A DNA stretch of 7,246 nucleotides from Flavobacteriaceae bacterium (lineage in GTDB: Bacteria; Bacteroidota; Bacteroidia; Flavobacteriales; Flavobacteriaceae), in the NCBI GenBank assembly GCA_030694835.1, contig JAUYUF010000034.1:1-7246 (forward strand), given 5' to 3'. Position 1 is the stretch's first letter. Each line of letters starts with the position of its first letter. A program made the position numbers and the translations under genes. Shown one piece after another: positions 1 through 5,702 of the stretch. Under the pieces are notes generated by a model, which saw nothing but the letters and a program-made list of their open reading frames with translations, was not told the origin of the DNA and searched no databases.

Positions 1-77
1 AAAGAAATTATAGAGCTTTTATAGCTGTTTTTGCAGAAGATGTTCGTTTAATTGATAATATTAGATTAGGTAATTAA
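1..77 (+). CDS. panC: Pantothenate synthetase (PanC), C-terminal end only
   Basis: Partial gene entering from the left edge. Reading from base 3, the last 24 codons end in AVFAEDVRLIDNIRLGN and a TAA at 75-77. PanC proteins commonly end in a segment of the form 'AV..G..RLIDNI.L', and panD follows 23 bp downstream, the usual panC-panD pairing. PanC is a cytosolic enzyme that joins pantoate and beta-alanine with ATP use to give pantothenate, so it consumes the product of the next gene. The catalytic domain lies outside the window, so the call rests on the short C-terminal match plus context. Confidence 0.82.
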   Translation, partial: RNYRAFIAVFAEDVRLIDNIRLGN

Positions 78-88
78 CACAAAATCAC

Positions 89-96
89 TAATTTTG
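89..96 (+). promoter_or_regulatory. Candidate Bacteroidetes -7 promoter box for panD
   Basis: TAATTTTG fits the Bacteroidetes -7 consensus TAnnTTTG exactly. It ends only 4 nt before the panD ATG at 101, so transcription from it would start at or almost at the start codon, giving a leaderless or near-leaderless mRNA. No clear TTG/TTTG -33 element sits 17-23 bp upstream, which lowers confidence. If active it would let panD be transcribed separately from panC. Confidence 0.45.
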
Positions 97-100
97 CCAC

Positions 101-451
101 ATGCAAATTGAAGTAGTAAAATCTAAAATTCATAGAGTTTCAGTCACGGGAGCTGATTTGAACTATATCGGTAGTATTACCATCGACCAAGATTTAATGG
201 AAGCTGCCAATATTATTGAAGGCGAAAAAGTTCACATTGTAAATGTAAATAATGGGGAGAGATTAACAACCTATGTAATTCCGGGAGCTAGAAATAGTGG
301 AGAAATTACACTTAATGGTCCTGCAGCTAGAAAAGTAGCTAAAGGTGATATTATTATCATTATTTCTTATGCGTCAATGGATTTTGAAAAAGCTAAATTG
401 TTTAAACCAACATTAATTTTTCCTAACGAAACCAATAATTCTCTCAAATAA
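101..451 (+). CDS. panD: Aspartate 1-decarboxylase (PanD) precursor
   Basis: 116-aa pyruvoyl-dependent enzyme that decarboxylates L-aspartate to beta-alanine for pantothenate and CoA synthesis in the cytosol. The precursor self-cleaves between Gly24 and Ser25, seen here in NYIGSITIDQD, turning Ser25 into the pyruvoyl group. Family active-site residues are in place: Lys9, His11 (KIHRV), Arg54, Thr57 and Tyr58 (GERLTTY). The segment NGPAARKVAKGDIIIIISYASM near residues 72-93 matches the usual NGAAA...GDIVII core. The length is normal for a bacterial PanD. The ATG at 101 lies at the expected distance before the cleavage site. It follows panC by 23 bp and precedes the next gene by 2 nt, so the three are likely co-transcribed, with a possible promoter box just before the ATG. 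Confidence 0.96.
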   Translation: MQIEVVKSKIHRVSVTGADLNYIGSITIDQDLMEAANIIEGEKVHIVNVNNGERLTTYVIPGARNSGEITLNGPAARKVAKGDIIIIISYASMDFEKAKLFKPTLIFPNETNNSLK

Positions 452-459
452 TTTTGAGA
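442..459 (+). other. Small hairpin spanning panD stop and the TTG start of the next gene
   Basis: Inverted repeat with arms TCTCAAA (442-448) and TTTGAGA (453-459) around a TAAT loop (449-452). Seven perfect pairs but only two are G-C, so it is weak alone. The loop holds most of the panD stop codon and the 3' arm holds the TTG start codon (454-456) of the next gene. No U-run follows, so it is not a terminator. A ribosome finishing panD would melt it, which would suit translational coupling. Confidence 0.45.
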
Positions 460-1422
460 AAAAATTATAAAAAAATCATATTAACTTTTCTCCCAATTAT
501 TTTGGGAGTTTTTTTAATTTGGTTTCCTTTATCAAAATTAAGTTCATCTGATTTTGAAACAATCAAAAATGCTTTTAAAACTGCCAATTATTATTGGATT
601 CTATTATCACTATTATTAGGATTTATCAGTCATGCCTCTAGAGCATATAGATGGAAATTTCTACTTGAGCCTTTGGGTTACAAACCTCGTTTTTTTAATA
701 GCTTATTAGCCGTATTTGCTGGTTATTTGGTTAATTTAGGAATTCCTAGGGCGGGAGAATTTACAAGAGCCGCAAGCATTTCTAAATATGAAAATATTCC
801 TTTTGAAAAAGCCGTTGGAACTATTGTTGCTGAACGAATTGCAGATGTCTTTATGTTAATGTTAGTTATTTTTATCGCTTTATTATATCAATTTGAACTT
901 ATTTGGAATTTAATTCAACAAAGAATTCCTAATAATCCTGTTCAATTAGGGCTTTATTTCATTGCGTTATTATTCCTTTTATTGTTGATTTATATTTTTC
1001 TTAAAAAATTTAATTCAGCATTGTTTTACAAAATTAAAATTATTGTAAAAGGACTTATAGAAGGTGGGTTAAGTATTCTAAAAATGAAAAATAAAGGAGC
1101 TTTTATTTTCCACACATTACTTATCTGGTCACTTTATATTCTTACATTCTATATAGCTTCTTTTGCCTTACCCGAAACTTCTAATTTAAGTATTGGTGCT
1201 ATTTTAACTGGATTCATTGTAGGTTCTTTAAGTATTGCTGCAACTAATGGAGGAATTGGAACTTATCCTTTAGGGGTTCAGCAAGCATTAATTATTTATG
1301 GAATCTCTTCATTACCTGCTTTAACTTTTGGGTGGATTATATGGACCGCTCAAACATTGGGAATAATCCTCTTTGGTGGTATTTCATTTTTACTGCTTCC
1401 AATTTATAACAATAAGAAATAG
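454..1422 (+). CDS. Flippase-like integral membrane protein, LPG-synthase TM / UPF0104 family
   Basis: 322-aa inner-membrane protein of the lysylphosphatidylglycerol synthase TM-region (UPF0104/YbhN-like) family. About eight hydrophobic segments are visible, near residues 8-25, 46-60, 82-97, 129-150, 164-183, 217-237, 245-265 and 278-317 (possibly two). Family signatures are RAYRWKFLLEPLGYKP (63-78), PRAGEFTRA (98-106), GTIVAERIADV (122-132) and NGGIGTYPLGVQ (265-276). There is no C-terminal aminoacyl-transfer domain as in MprF, so it is the membrane part alone. Relatives are proposed to move or bind lipids, but the substrate of this one is unknown. The start is TTG: an in-frame stop at 436-438 bars extension and no ATG occurs before about residue 211. 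A TTG start gives the N-terminus expected for homologues. It begins 2 nt after panD and is probably translationally coupled to it. Confidence 0.87.
   Translation: MRKNYKKIILTFLPIILGVFLIWFPLSKLSSSDFETIKNAFKTANYYWILLSLLLGFISHASRAYRWKFLLEPLGYKPRFFNSLLAVFAGYLVNLGIPRAGEFTRAASISKYENIPFEKAVGTIVAERIADVFMLMLVIFIALLYQFELIWNLIQQRIPNNPVQLGLYFIALLFLLLLIYIFLKKFNSALFYKIKIIVKGLIEGGLSILKMKNKGAFIFHTLLIWSLYILTFYIASFALPETSNLSIGAILTGFIVGSLSIAATNGGIGTYPLGVQQALIIYGISSLPALTFGWIIWTAQTLGIILFGGISFLLLPIYNNKK
490..515 (+). terminator. Terminator-like hairpin with T-run, inside the start of the UPF0104 gene
   Basis: Arms CTCCCAA (490-496) and TTGGGAG (502-508), a 5-nt loop and seven consecutive Ts (509-515) look like an intrinsic terminator or attenuator. 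It lies in codons 13-21 of the UPF0104 gene, where the coding need for a Leu-Pro-Ile-Ile-Leu-Gly-Val-Phe membrane segment could produce it by chance. If functional it would reduce read-through from panCD when the downstream TTG start is poorly used. Confidence 0.35.
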
Positions 1423-1462
1423 CTTTTTATTACAATTCTCAGAATTTATAAGTTAAAATTCA

Positions 1463-1470
1463 TATATTTC
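1463..1470 (+). promoter_or_regulatory. Weak candidate -7 box before the secreted-protein gene
   Basis: TATATTTC differs from TAnnTTTG at the last base only and lies 14 nt before the ATG at 1485, in a 62-bp AT-rich gap. No clear -33 TTG was found upstream. It could start an mRNA for the secreted protein and radA, but in such AT-rich DNA the match may be chance. Confidence 0.25.
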
Positions 1471-1484
1471 TAAAAAATTCATAA

Positions 1485-2048
1485 ATGAAAAAATATTTCT
1501 TTTTTCTTGTTCTGATGGCAACAATTAATGTTAGTGCCCAACAAGAAGTTGGTGCTATTCAGTTTTGGAATAACCTAAAAAACCATTGTGGAAATTCTTA
1601 TGAAGGTACTGTATTAGAAGCTCCAGAAAATGACAGTTTTAGAGGAAATAAATTAATAATGCATATTAGATCTTGTAATGATAACACCATAAAAATTCCT
1701 TTTTTTGTTGGAGAAGATAAGTCTAGAACCTGGATATTAAAACTGCAAAATGATAGAATTCAACTAAAACATGATCATCGACATCAAGATGGAACACCCG
1801 ATAAAGTAACTCAATATGGCGGAACTACAACAAATTCAGGAATGGCTAATATTCAGTTTTTTCCTGCAGATCAAGAAACTGCTGATTTAATATCTTACGC
1901 ATCAACCAATATTTGGTGGATTACAATTGATGAAACTTCTTTTACCTATAATTTGAGAAGAATTGGAACTGATCGTCTATTTTCAATACAATTTGATTTA
2001 ACTAAACCTGTCGAAAATCCTTCAGCTCCTTGGGGTTGGGAACAATAA
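1485..2048 (+). CDS. Conserved secreted protein of unknown function
   Basis: 187-aa exported protein with a clear type I signal peptide: MKKY, a hydrophobic core FFFLVLMATI, and likely cleavage after VSA at residue 18, leaving a mature N-terminus QQEVGA. There is no lipobox cysteine, so it is probably soluble in the periplasm or secreted. The mature part has no membrane segment. Notable motifs are FWNNLKNHCGNSYEGTV (27-43), LIMHIRSC (57-64), IPFFVGEDKSRTW (71-83), KHDHRHQDGTPD (95-106), TQYGGTT (109-115) and a C-terminal DLTKPVE...APWGW. From memory similar proteins occur in other Gram-negative bacteria, usually as unnamed hypotheticals. The His/Asp cluster could bind metal, and Cys35 and Cys64 could form a disulfide; both are inference. 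It lies 9 nt before radA, probably in one transcript with no obvious functional link. Confidence 0.82.
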   Translation: MKKYFFFLVLMATINVSAQQEVGAIQFWNNLKNHCGNSYEGTVLEAPENDSFRGNKLIMHIRSCNDNTIKIPFFVGEDKSRTWILKLQNDRIQLKHDHRHQDGTPDKVTQYGGTTTNSGMANIQFFPADQETADLISYASTNIWWITIDETSFTYNLRRIGTDRLFSIQFDLTKPVENPSAPWGWEQ

Positions 2049-2057
2049 AAATCATAA

Positions 2058-3416
2058 ATGGCTAAAACAAAGACATCTTTCTTTTGTCAAAGTTGTGGAA
2101 CTCAATTTTCTAAATGGTCAGGACAATGCACTTCTTGTCACGAATGGAACACGATAGTTGAGGAAATAATTCAAAAAGAGTCTAAAAGAGAATGGGCAGT
2201 AAATTCATCTATAAAAAAAGTTTCTAAACCTCAACGTATTTCAGAAATTGAACTGAGTGAACAAGATAGAATTTCAACTAAAAGTGAAGAATTAAATAGA
2301 GTTTTAGGTGGTGGATTAGTAAGAGGTTCTGTTGTTTTGGTTGGTGGTGAACCCGGTGTGGGAAAATCAACTTTATTGTTACAAATTGCGATGCTTTCTA
2401 ATCATAAAATTCTTTATGTTTCCGGTGAAGAAAGTTTAACACAAATCAAAATGCGTTCTGAGCGCTTAAAAGAAAACAACCCTAATTGTTATGTTTTAAC
2501 AGAAACAAATACACAAAATATTTTCAGAAATATTGAAGATCTTCAACCTGAAATTTTAATTATTGACTCTATACAAACCTTATATACTGATTATTTAGAC
2601 GCAACTCCAGGAACCGTTTCTCAAATTAGAGAATCTGCTGCTGAGTTGATAAAATTTGCAAAAGAAACAGCCACTCCAGTCTTTTTAGTTGGACATATCA
2701 CCAAAGATGGTCAGTTAGCAGGTCCAAAAATTTTAGAGCACATGGTAGATGTTGTTTTACAATTTGAAGGGGATAGAAATCATATATACCGAATTCTTAG
2801 AGTTCATAAAAATCGGTATGGTTCAGCGGCAGAATTAGGGATTTTTGAAATGCAATTAAATGGTTTGAGAGAAGTGCTAAATCCATCAGAAATATTAATT
2901 TCTCAAAAAGAAGAATCTTTAAGTGGTGTCGCAATTGCTTCTATAGTTGAAGGCGCTAGACCTTTAATGATTGAAGTTCAGGCATTGGTAAGTACCGCTG
3001 TTTATGGAACTCCGCAGCGTTCATCAACTGGCTATAATTTAAAACGCCTAAATATGTTATTGGCTGTTTTAGAAAAAAGAGCTGGCTTTAAATTAGGCAT
3101 AAAAGATGTTTTTCTAAACATTACTGGAGGAATAACTGTTGAAGATCCTTCAATTGATTTAGCTGTTGTTGCGGCAATATTATCCTCTAATGAAAATGAA
3201 AGTATTCCTCAAAATTATTGTTTTGCTGCAGAAGTTGGTTTGGCGGGAGAAATTAGACCGATAAGCCGTATTGATTATAGGATAAAAGAAGCTGAAAAAT
3301 TGGGTTATGAAAAAATATTTGTTTCTAAGTATAATAAATTTGAAAAACGAAATAGCTCAATTCAAATCATCAATGTTTCTAAAATAGAAGATGTTTTTAA
3401 ACACTTATTTGCATAA
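2058..3416 (+). CDS. radA: DNA repair protein RadA (Sms)
   Basis: 452-aa RecA-like ATPase of normal family length that promotes branch migration and helicase activity in homologous recombination and repair in the cytosol. Domains in order: a N-terminal C4 zinc finger (Cys10, Cys13, Cys24, Cys27); a RecA-like core with Walker A GEPGVGKST (97-105) and Walker B ILIID (166-170); the RadA-specific KNRxG motif, here KNRYG (251-255); and a C-terminal Lon-protease-like domain, seen in TGGITVEDPSIDLAVVAAI and AAEVGLAGEIRPI. The Lon-like domain is structural in this family. The ATG at 2058 places the zinc finger at the usual distance from the N-terminus. It lies 9 nt after the secreted-protein gene and ends in the shared terminator, with its TAA beside the palindrome's A-run. 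The only oddity is Tyr in place of the usual Phe in KNRFG. Confidence 0.96.
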   Translation: MAKTKTSFFCQSCGTQFSKWSGQCTSCHEWNTIVEEIIQKESKREWAVNSSIKKVSKPQRISEIELSEQDRISTKSEELNRVLGGGLVRGSVVLVGGEPGVGKSTLLLQIAMLSNHKILYVSGEESLTQIKMRSERLKENNPNCYVLTETNTQNIFRNIEDLQPEILIIDSIQTLYTDYLDATPGTVSQIRESAAELIKFAKETATPVFLVGHITKDGQLAGPKILEHMVDVVLQFEGDRNHIYRILRVHKNRYGSAAELGIFEMQLNGLREVLNPSEILISQKEESLSGVAIASIVEGARPLMIEVQALVSTAVYGTPQRSSTGYNLKRLNMLLAVLEKRAGFKLGIKDVFLNITGGITVEDPSIDLAVVAAILSSNENESIPQNYCFAAEVGLAGEIRPISRIDYRIKEAEKLGYEKIFVSKYNKFEKRNSSIQIINVSKIEDVFKHLFA

Positions 3417-3443
3417 AAAAACCGAATTATAATTCGGTTTTTT
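3416..3443. terminator. Bidirectional intrinsic terminator between radA and the hemD-like gene
   Basis: A perfect 28-bp palindrome: six As, ACCGAATT-type stem, AT centre, mirror stem and six Ts. Read on either strand it gives a hairpin with CCGAATT/AATTCGG arms followed by a U-run, so it suits both convergent genes. The radA stop (3414-3416) touches its left end. The stop and last codons of the minus-strand HemD-like gene (3427-3443) form one arm and its T-run complement. Confidence 0.85.
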
Positions 3444-4206
3444 CAAGCACTTCTTTAAAGTTATTTTTATTAACTTCGGTTATATATTTTTCCAAAGCCA
3501 TTGTCATTGATGGTATTTCTGGTGTTGGCGCAATAATATTACATTTTAATCCTCTTGCAACTGCTGCTTCAACTGTTGTGTTTCCAAAAACAGCAATTTT
3601 TGTATTGTTTTGTTGAAAACTAGGGAAATTGTGATATAAAGATTCTATTCCAGATGGACTAAAAAATACTAAAATATCATAAAAAACATTTTCTAAATCC
3701 GTTAAATCAGTAATTACTGTTTTGTATAATACTGCCTTTTCCCATTTAACTCCACTTTCGTTCAATTCCGATGGAATTGAAGCTTGCAATTTATCAGAAG
3801 ATGGCAATAAATACTTCTCTTCTTTATGTTTTTTAATAATTTTTATCAAGTCAGAGAAAGTCTTTTCTCCCAAATAAATTTTTCTCTTTCTGTAAACAAT
3901 ATAACGTTGTAAGTAAAATGCAACAGCTTCTGATAAACAGAAATATTTCATGTCTTGCGGAACTTTAAAACGCATTTCATCAGCAACTCTAAAAAAATTG
4001 TCAACAGCATTTCTGCTTGTTAAGATAATTGCAGTGTAGTTTTTAAAGTCAATTTTCTGAGCTCTTACATCTTTCGATTCAACTTCTTCAACATGAATAA
4101 ATGATCTAAAATCAACTTTAACTTTAAGTTTTTCAGACAATTCAAAATACGGAGAATTTTCAGTGGTGGGCTCAGGCTGAGAAACCAAGATTGTTTTAAC
4201 TTTCAT
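3427..4206 (-). CDS. hemD: Uroporphyrinogen-III synthase (HemD) family protein
   Basis: 259-aa soluble protein of the HemD family. HemD closes and inverts ring D of hydroxymethylbilane to make uroporphyrinogen III for haem and corrinoids. The two-lobed HemD pattern is visible: TILVSQPEP at the N-terminus, LTSRNAVDNFF (62-72), KYLLPSSDKL (131-140), then FFSPSGIESL (181-190) and AVFGNTTVEAAVARGL (205-220) followed by PTPEIPSM. HemD sequences diverge strongly, so family membership is clear but catalysis is not proven. From memory, Flavobacteria often carry another hemD beside hemA/hemC, so this copy next to DUF4271 may be a paralogue with another role. The ATG at 4206 (on +) starts MKVKTILVSQ, as in homologues, 18 nt after the DUF4271 stop. 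Its last codons lie within the terminator stem, and a TAnnTTTG box inside DUF4271 may drive it separately. Confidence 0.82.
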   Translation of the reverse strand: MKVKTILVSQPEPTTENSPYFELSEKLKVKVDFRSFIHVEEVESKDVRAQKIDFKNYTAIILTSRNAVDNFFRVADEMRFKVPQDMKYFCLSEAVAFYLQRYIVYRKRKIYLGEKTFSDLIKIIKKHKEEKYLLPSSDKLQASIPSELNESGVKWEKAVLYKTVITDLTDLENVFYDILVFFSPSGIESLYHNFPSFQQNNTKIAVFGNTTVEAAVARGLKCNIIAPTPEIPSMTMALEKYITEVNKNNFKEVLEKTEL

Positions 4207-4224
4207 ACTTTTTCCTTTTTTAAC

Positions 4225-4884
4225 TTAAAACACTAACTTCATTACAATCAATAATGGCGCTATTTCGAGCGTGCAAATGTACAAAATAAAATAGAAAAAA
4301 TTATTATATATGATTTTTTTATTATTTAGCAATATTAGGAGGTAGCTGAATAAAAATAAAAATAAAATATAGATTATTGAAAGGTATACAATTTCTTTGT
4401 TAATTATTTTTGTATATGCTAAAAAAGCACTTAAAGGTATGAAATAAATTGCTATTAAATTTAAGTAACTAATTTTTAAAAATATAAGATCATCTTGTAA
4501 TTTATTAAACCTAAAAATGATTCCTATAAATTTTCCAATAATCAATTTTCCCATAAAATATATAGCTATAAACCCTAAAATATCTAGATAATTATACTCA
4601 AATTGGATCTCATTAATCCTTAACCATTTTTGAATAATCAAATAGGCTAATAATGCAAAAGATAACAACTGAACAATATGCATTACATTAGAAAATGTAT
4701 TAAATGTTCTATTGCTTTCTTTTCCGTAATTTAGAAAATACCTATTACTTGTATACAATCTAAGAGTTTTATTAAACTTATCTTGATGAATCATCTTGGC
4801 AAAACCAAGAAAAAGTATAATCAAAAGCAAAATGCCAGTAATCCAATCATTGTTAAGGATGTGTCTAAAAGAGAAATCTAACAT
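4225..4884 (-). CDS. DUF4271 integral membrane protein
   Basis: 219-aa inner-membrane protein with about six hydrophobic segments, near residues 15-30, 67-87, 101-124, 136-156, 164-187 and 193-215. The features fit DUF4271 of Bacteroidetes: an N-terminal DW followed by a hydrophobic stretch, the segment NRYFLNYGKESNRTF (47-61) after the first membrane helix, and the C-terminal YICTLEIAPLL (202-212). No catalytic motif is evident and the function is not known. It lies 18 nt upstream of the HemD-like gene on the same strand, a pairing I recall as common in Flavobacteria, so the two probably form an operon. A promoter box for it is present in the divergent intergenic region, with a leader of about 40 nt. 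Family assignment is from memory of the pattern and neighbour, not a search. Confidence 0.78.
   Translation of the reverse strand: MLDFSFRHILNNDWITGILLLIILFLGFAKMIHQDKFNKTLRLYTSNRYFLNYGKESNRTFNTFSNVMHIVQLLSFALLAYLIIQKWLRINEIQFEYNYLDILGFIAIYFMGKLIIGKFIGIIFRFNKLQDDLIFLKISYLNLIAIYFIPLSAFLAYTKIINKEIVYLSIIYILFLFLFSYLLILLNNKKIIYNNFFYFILYICTLEIAPLLIVMKLVF
4274..4281 (-). promoter_or_regulatory. Candidate internal -7 box for the hemD-like gene
   Basis: On the minus strand this reads TACATTTG, an exact TAnnTTTG match, about 67 nt before the HemD-like ATG and inside the last codons of DUF4271. No clear -33 TTG is present upstream. The box coincides with codons for Tyr-Ile-Cys in a conserved part of DUF4271, so coding constraint could explain it. 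Confidence 0.4.
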
Positions 4885-4932
4885 TTATAAATCAATTATA
4901 ATTTAAACTAAATTCAAGATTATTTATTCACG

Positions 4933-4969
4933 CAAAATTAGAAATAAAATATCTTAACTTTGTCAAAAA
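4933..4969 (-). promoter_or_regulatory. Candidate promoter for the DUF4271-hemD operon
   Basis: Minus strand: -7 box TAATTTTG (4933-4940) with a -33-like TTTTTG (4964-4969) 23 bp upstream, close to the Bacteroidetes pattern of TTG, about 17-23 bp, TAnnTTTG. Transcription would start about 40 nt before the DUF4271 ATG at 4884. It is the best-supported promoter in the window because both elements are seen. Confidence 0.6.
4955..4962 (+). promoter_or_regulatory. Candidate -7 box for the glycosyltransferase operon
   Basis: TAACTTTG is an exact TAnnTTTG match ending 14 nt before the ATG at 4977, so the leader would be under about 10 nt. No TTG -33 element is evident at the right distance. It lies between the two elements of the opposing promoter, so RNA polymerase could not occupy both at once. 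Confidence 0.5.
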
Positions 4970-4976
4970 TTTAGAT

Positions 4977-5696
4977 ATGTCTGATACACTTGTAATTATT
5001 CCTACATATAACGAAAAAGAAAATGTTGCCACCATTATACAAGCTGTATTTTCTCAAGACAAAGAATTTGATGTTTTAATTGTTGATGACAGCTCACCAG
5101 ACGGAACTGCTCTAATAGTTCAAGAGTTAATAAATAAATATCCTAATAGGTTACATTTAGAAATCCGTAATGAAAAAACTGGTTTGGGCTCAGCATATAT
5201 CCATGGATTTAAGTGGGCATTATCAAAATCATATGAATATATTATTGAAATGGATGCCGATTTTTCTCACAACCCAAATGATATAATCCGTCTCTATAAT
5301 GCTTGTAAAATAGAAGGGGCAGATATGTCTGTCGGATCTAGATATTCTGTTGGTGTAAATGTGGTAAACTGGCCAATGAAACGAGTTTTAATGTCTTATT
5401 TTGCTTCAAAATACGTGCGTTTTATTACTAATATTCCTATTTGTGATACAACTGCCGGATTTGTATGTTATAAAAGAAAAGTGTTGGAAACCATCAAGTT
5501 AAATAAAATTCAATTTGTTGGATATGCTTTTCAGATTGAAATGAAATTCAAGGCATGGAAACACAAGTTCAACATCAAAGAAGTGTCTGTTATTTTTACC
5601 GATAGAACCAAAGGTGAATCTAAAATGAATGGCTCAATTATTTCAGAAGCTGTATTTGGAGTTATAAAATTAAGATTAAAAGGTTTGCCAAAATAA
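4977..5696 (+). CDS. Polyprenol monophosphomannose synthase, GT2 family (DPM1-like)
   Basis: 239-aa family-2 glycosyltransferase. Members of the DPM1-like group transfer mannose from GDP-mannose to polyprenyl phosphate at the cytosolic face of the inner membrane, giving a lipid-linked donor for envelope glycosylation. Visible motifs: VIIPTYNEKENV (6-17), IVDDSSPDGT (35-44) for nucleotide binding, the DxD-type metal motif EMDADFSHNP (91-100, Asp93 and Asp95), GSRYSVG (120-126), TTAGFVCYKR (158-167) and FTDRTKGESKM (207-217). It lacks the C-terminal GtrA-type membrane region of longer DPM synthases, so it is probably a peripheral enzyme of normal short length. The exact sugar is inferred from family resemblance. 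It opens a plus-strand operon, and the next gene starts 6 nt after its stop. Confidence 0.88.
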   Translation: MSDTLVIIPTYNEKENVATIIQAVFSQDKEFDVLIVDDSSPDGTALIVQELINKYPNRLHLEIRNEKTGLGSAYIHGFKWALSKSYEYIIEMDADFSHNPNDIIRLYNACKIEGADMSVGSRYSVGVNVVNWPMKRVLMSYFASKYVRFITNIPICDTTAGFVCYKRKVLETIKLNKIQFVGYAFQIEMKFKAWKHKFNIKEVSVIFTDRTKGESKMNGSIISEAVFGVIKLRLKGLPK

Positions 5697-5702
5697 AAAG
5701 TG

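Noticed and set aside
1905..1990. TAnnTTTG-like strings near the end of the secreted-protein gene as a separate radA promoter.
   Set aside because: The candidates miss the consensus by one base or have wrong spacing, and such strings are common in AT-rich coding DNA.
4337..4343. A perfect SD-like AGGAGGT on the plus strand.
   Set aside because: It is antisense to the DUF4271 coding region, no start codon follows at a usable distance, and this group makes little use of SD sites.
5700..5702. GTG as the start of dihydroorotase.
   Set aside because: An ATG follows immediately at 5703 and gives the expected N-terminus; the GTG adds one residue with no support.
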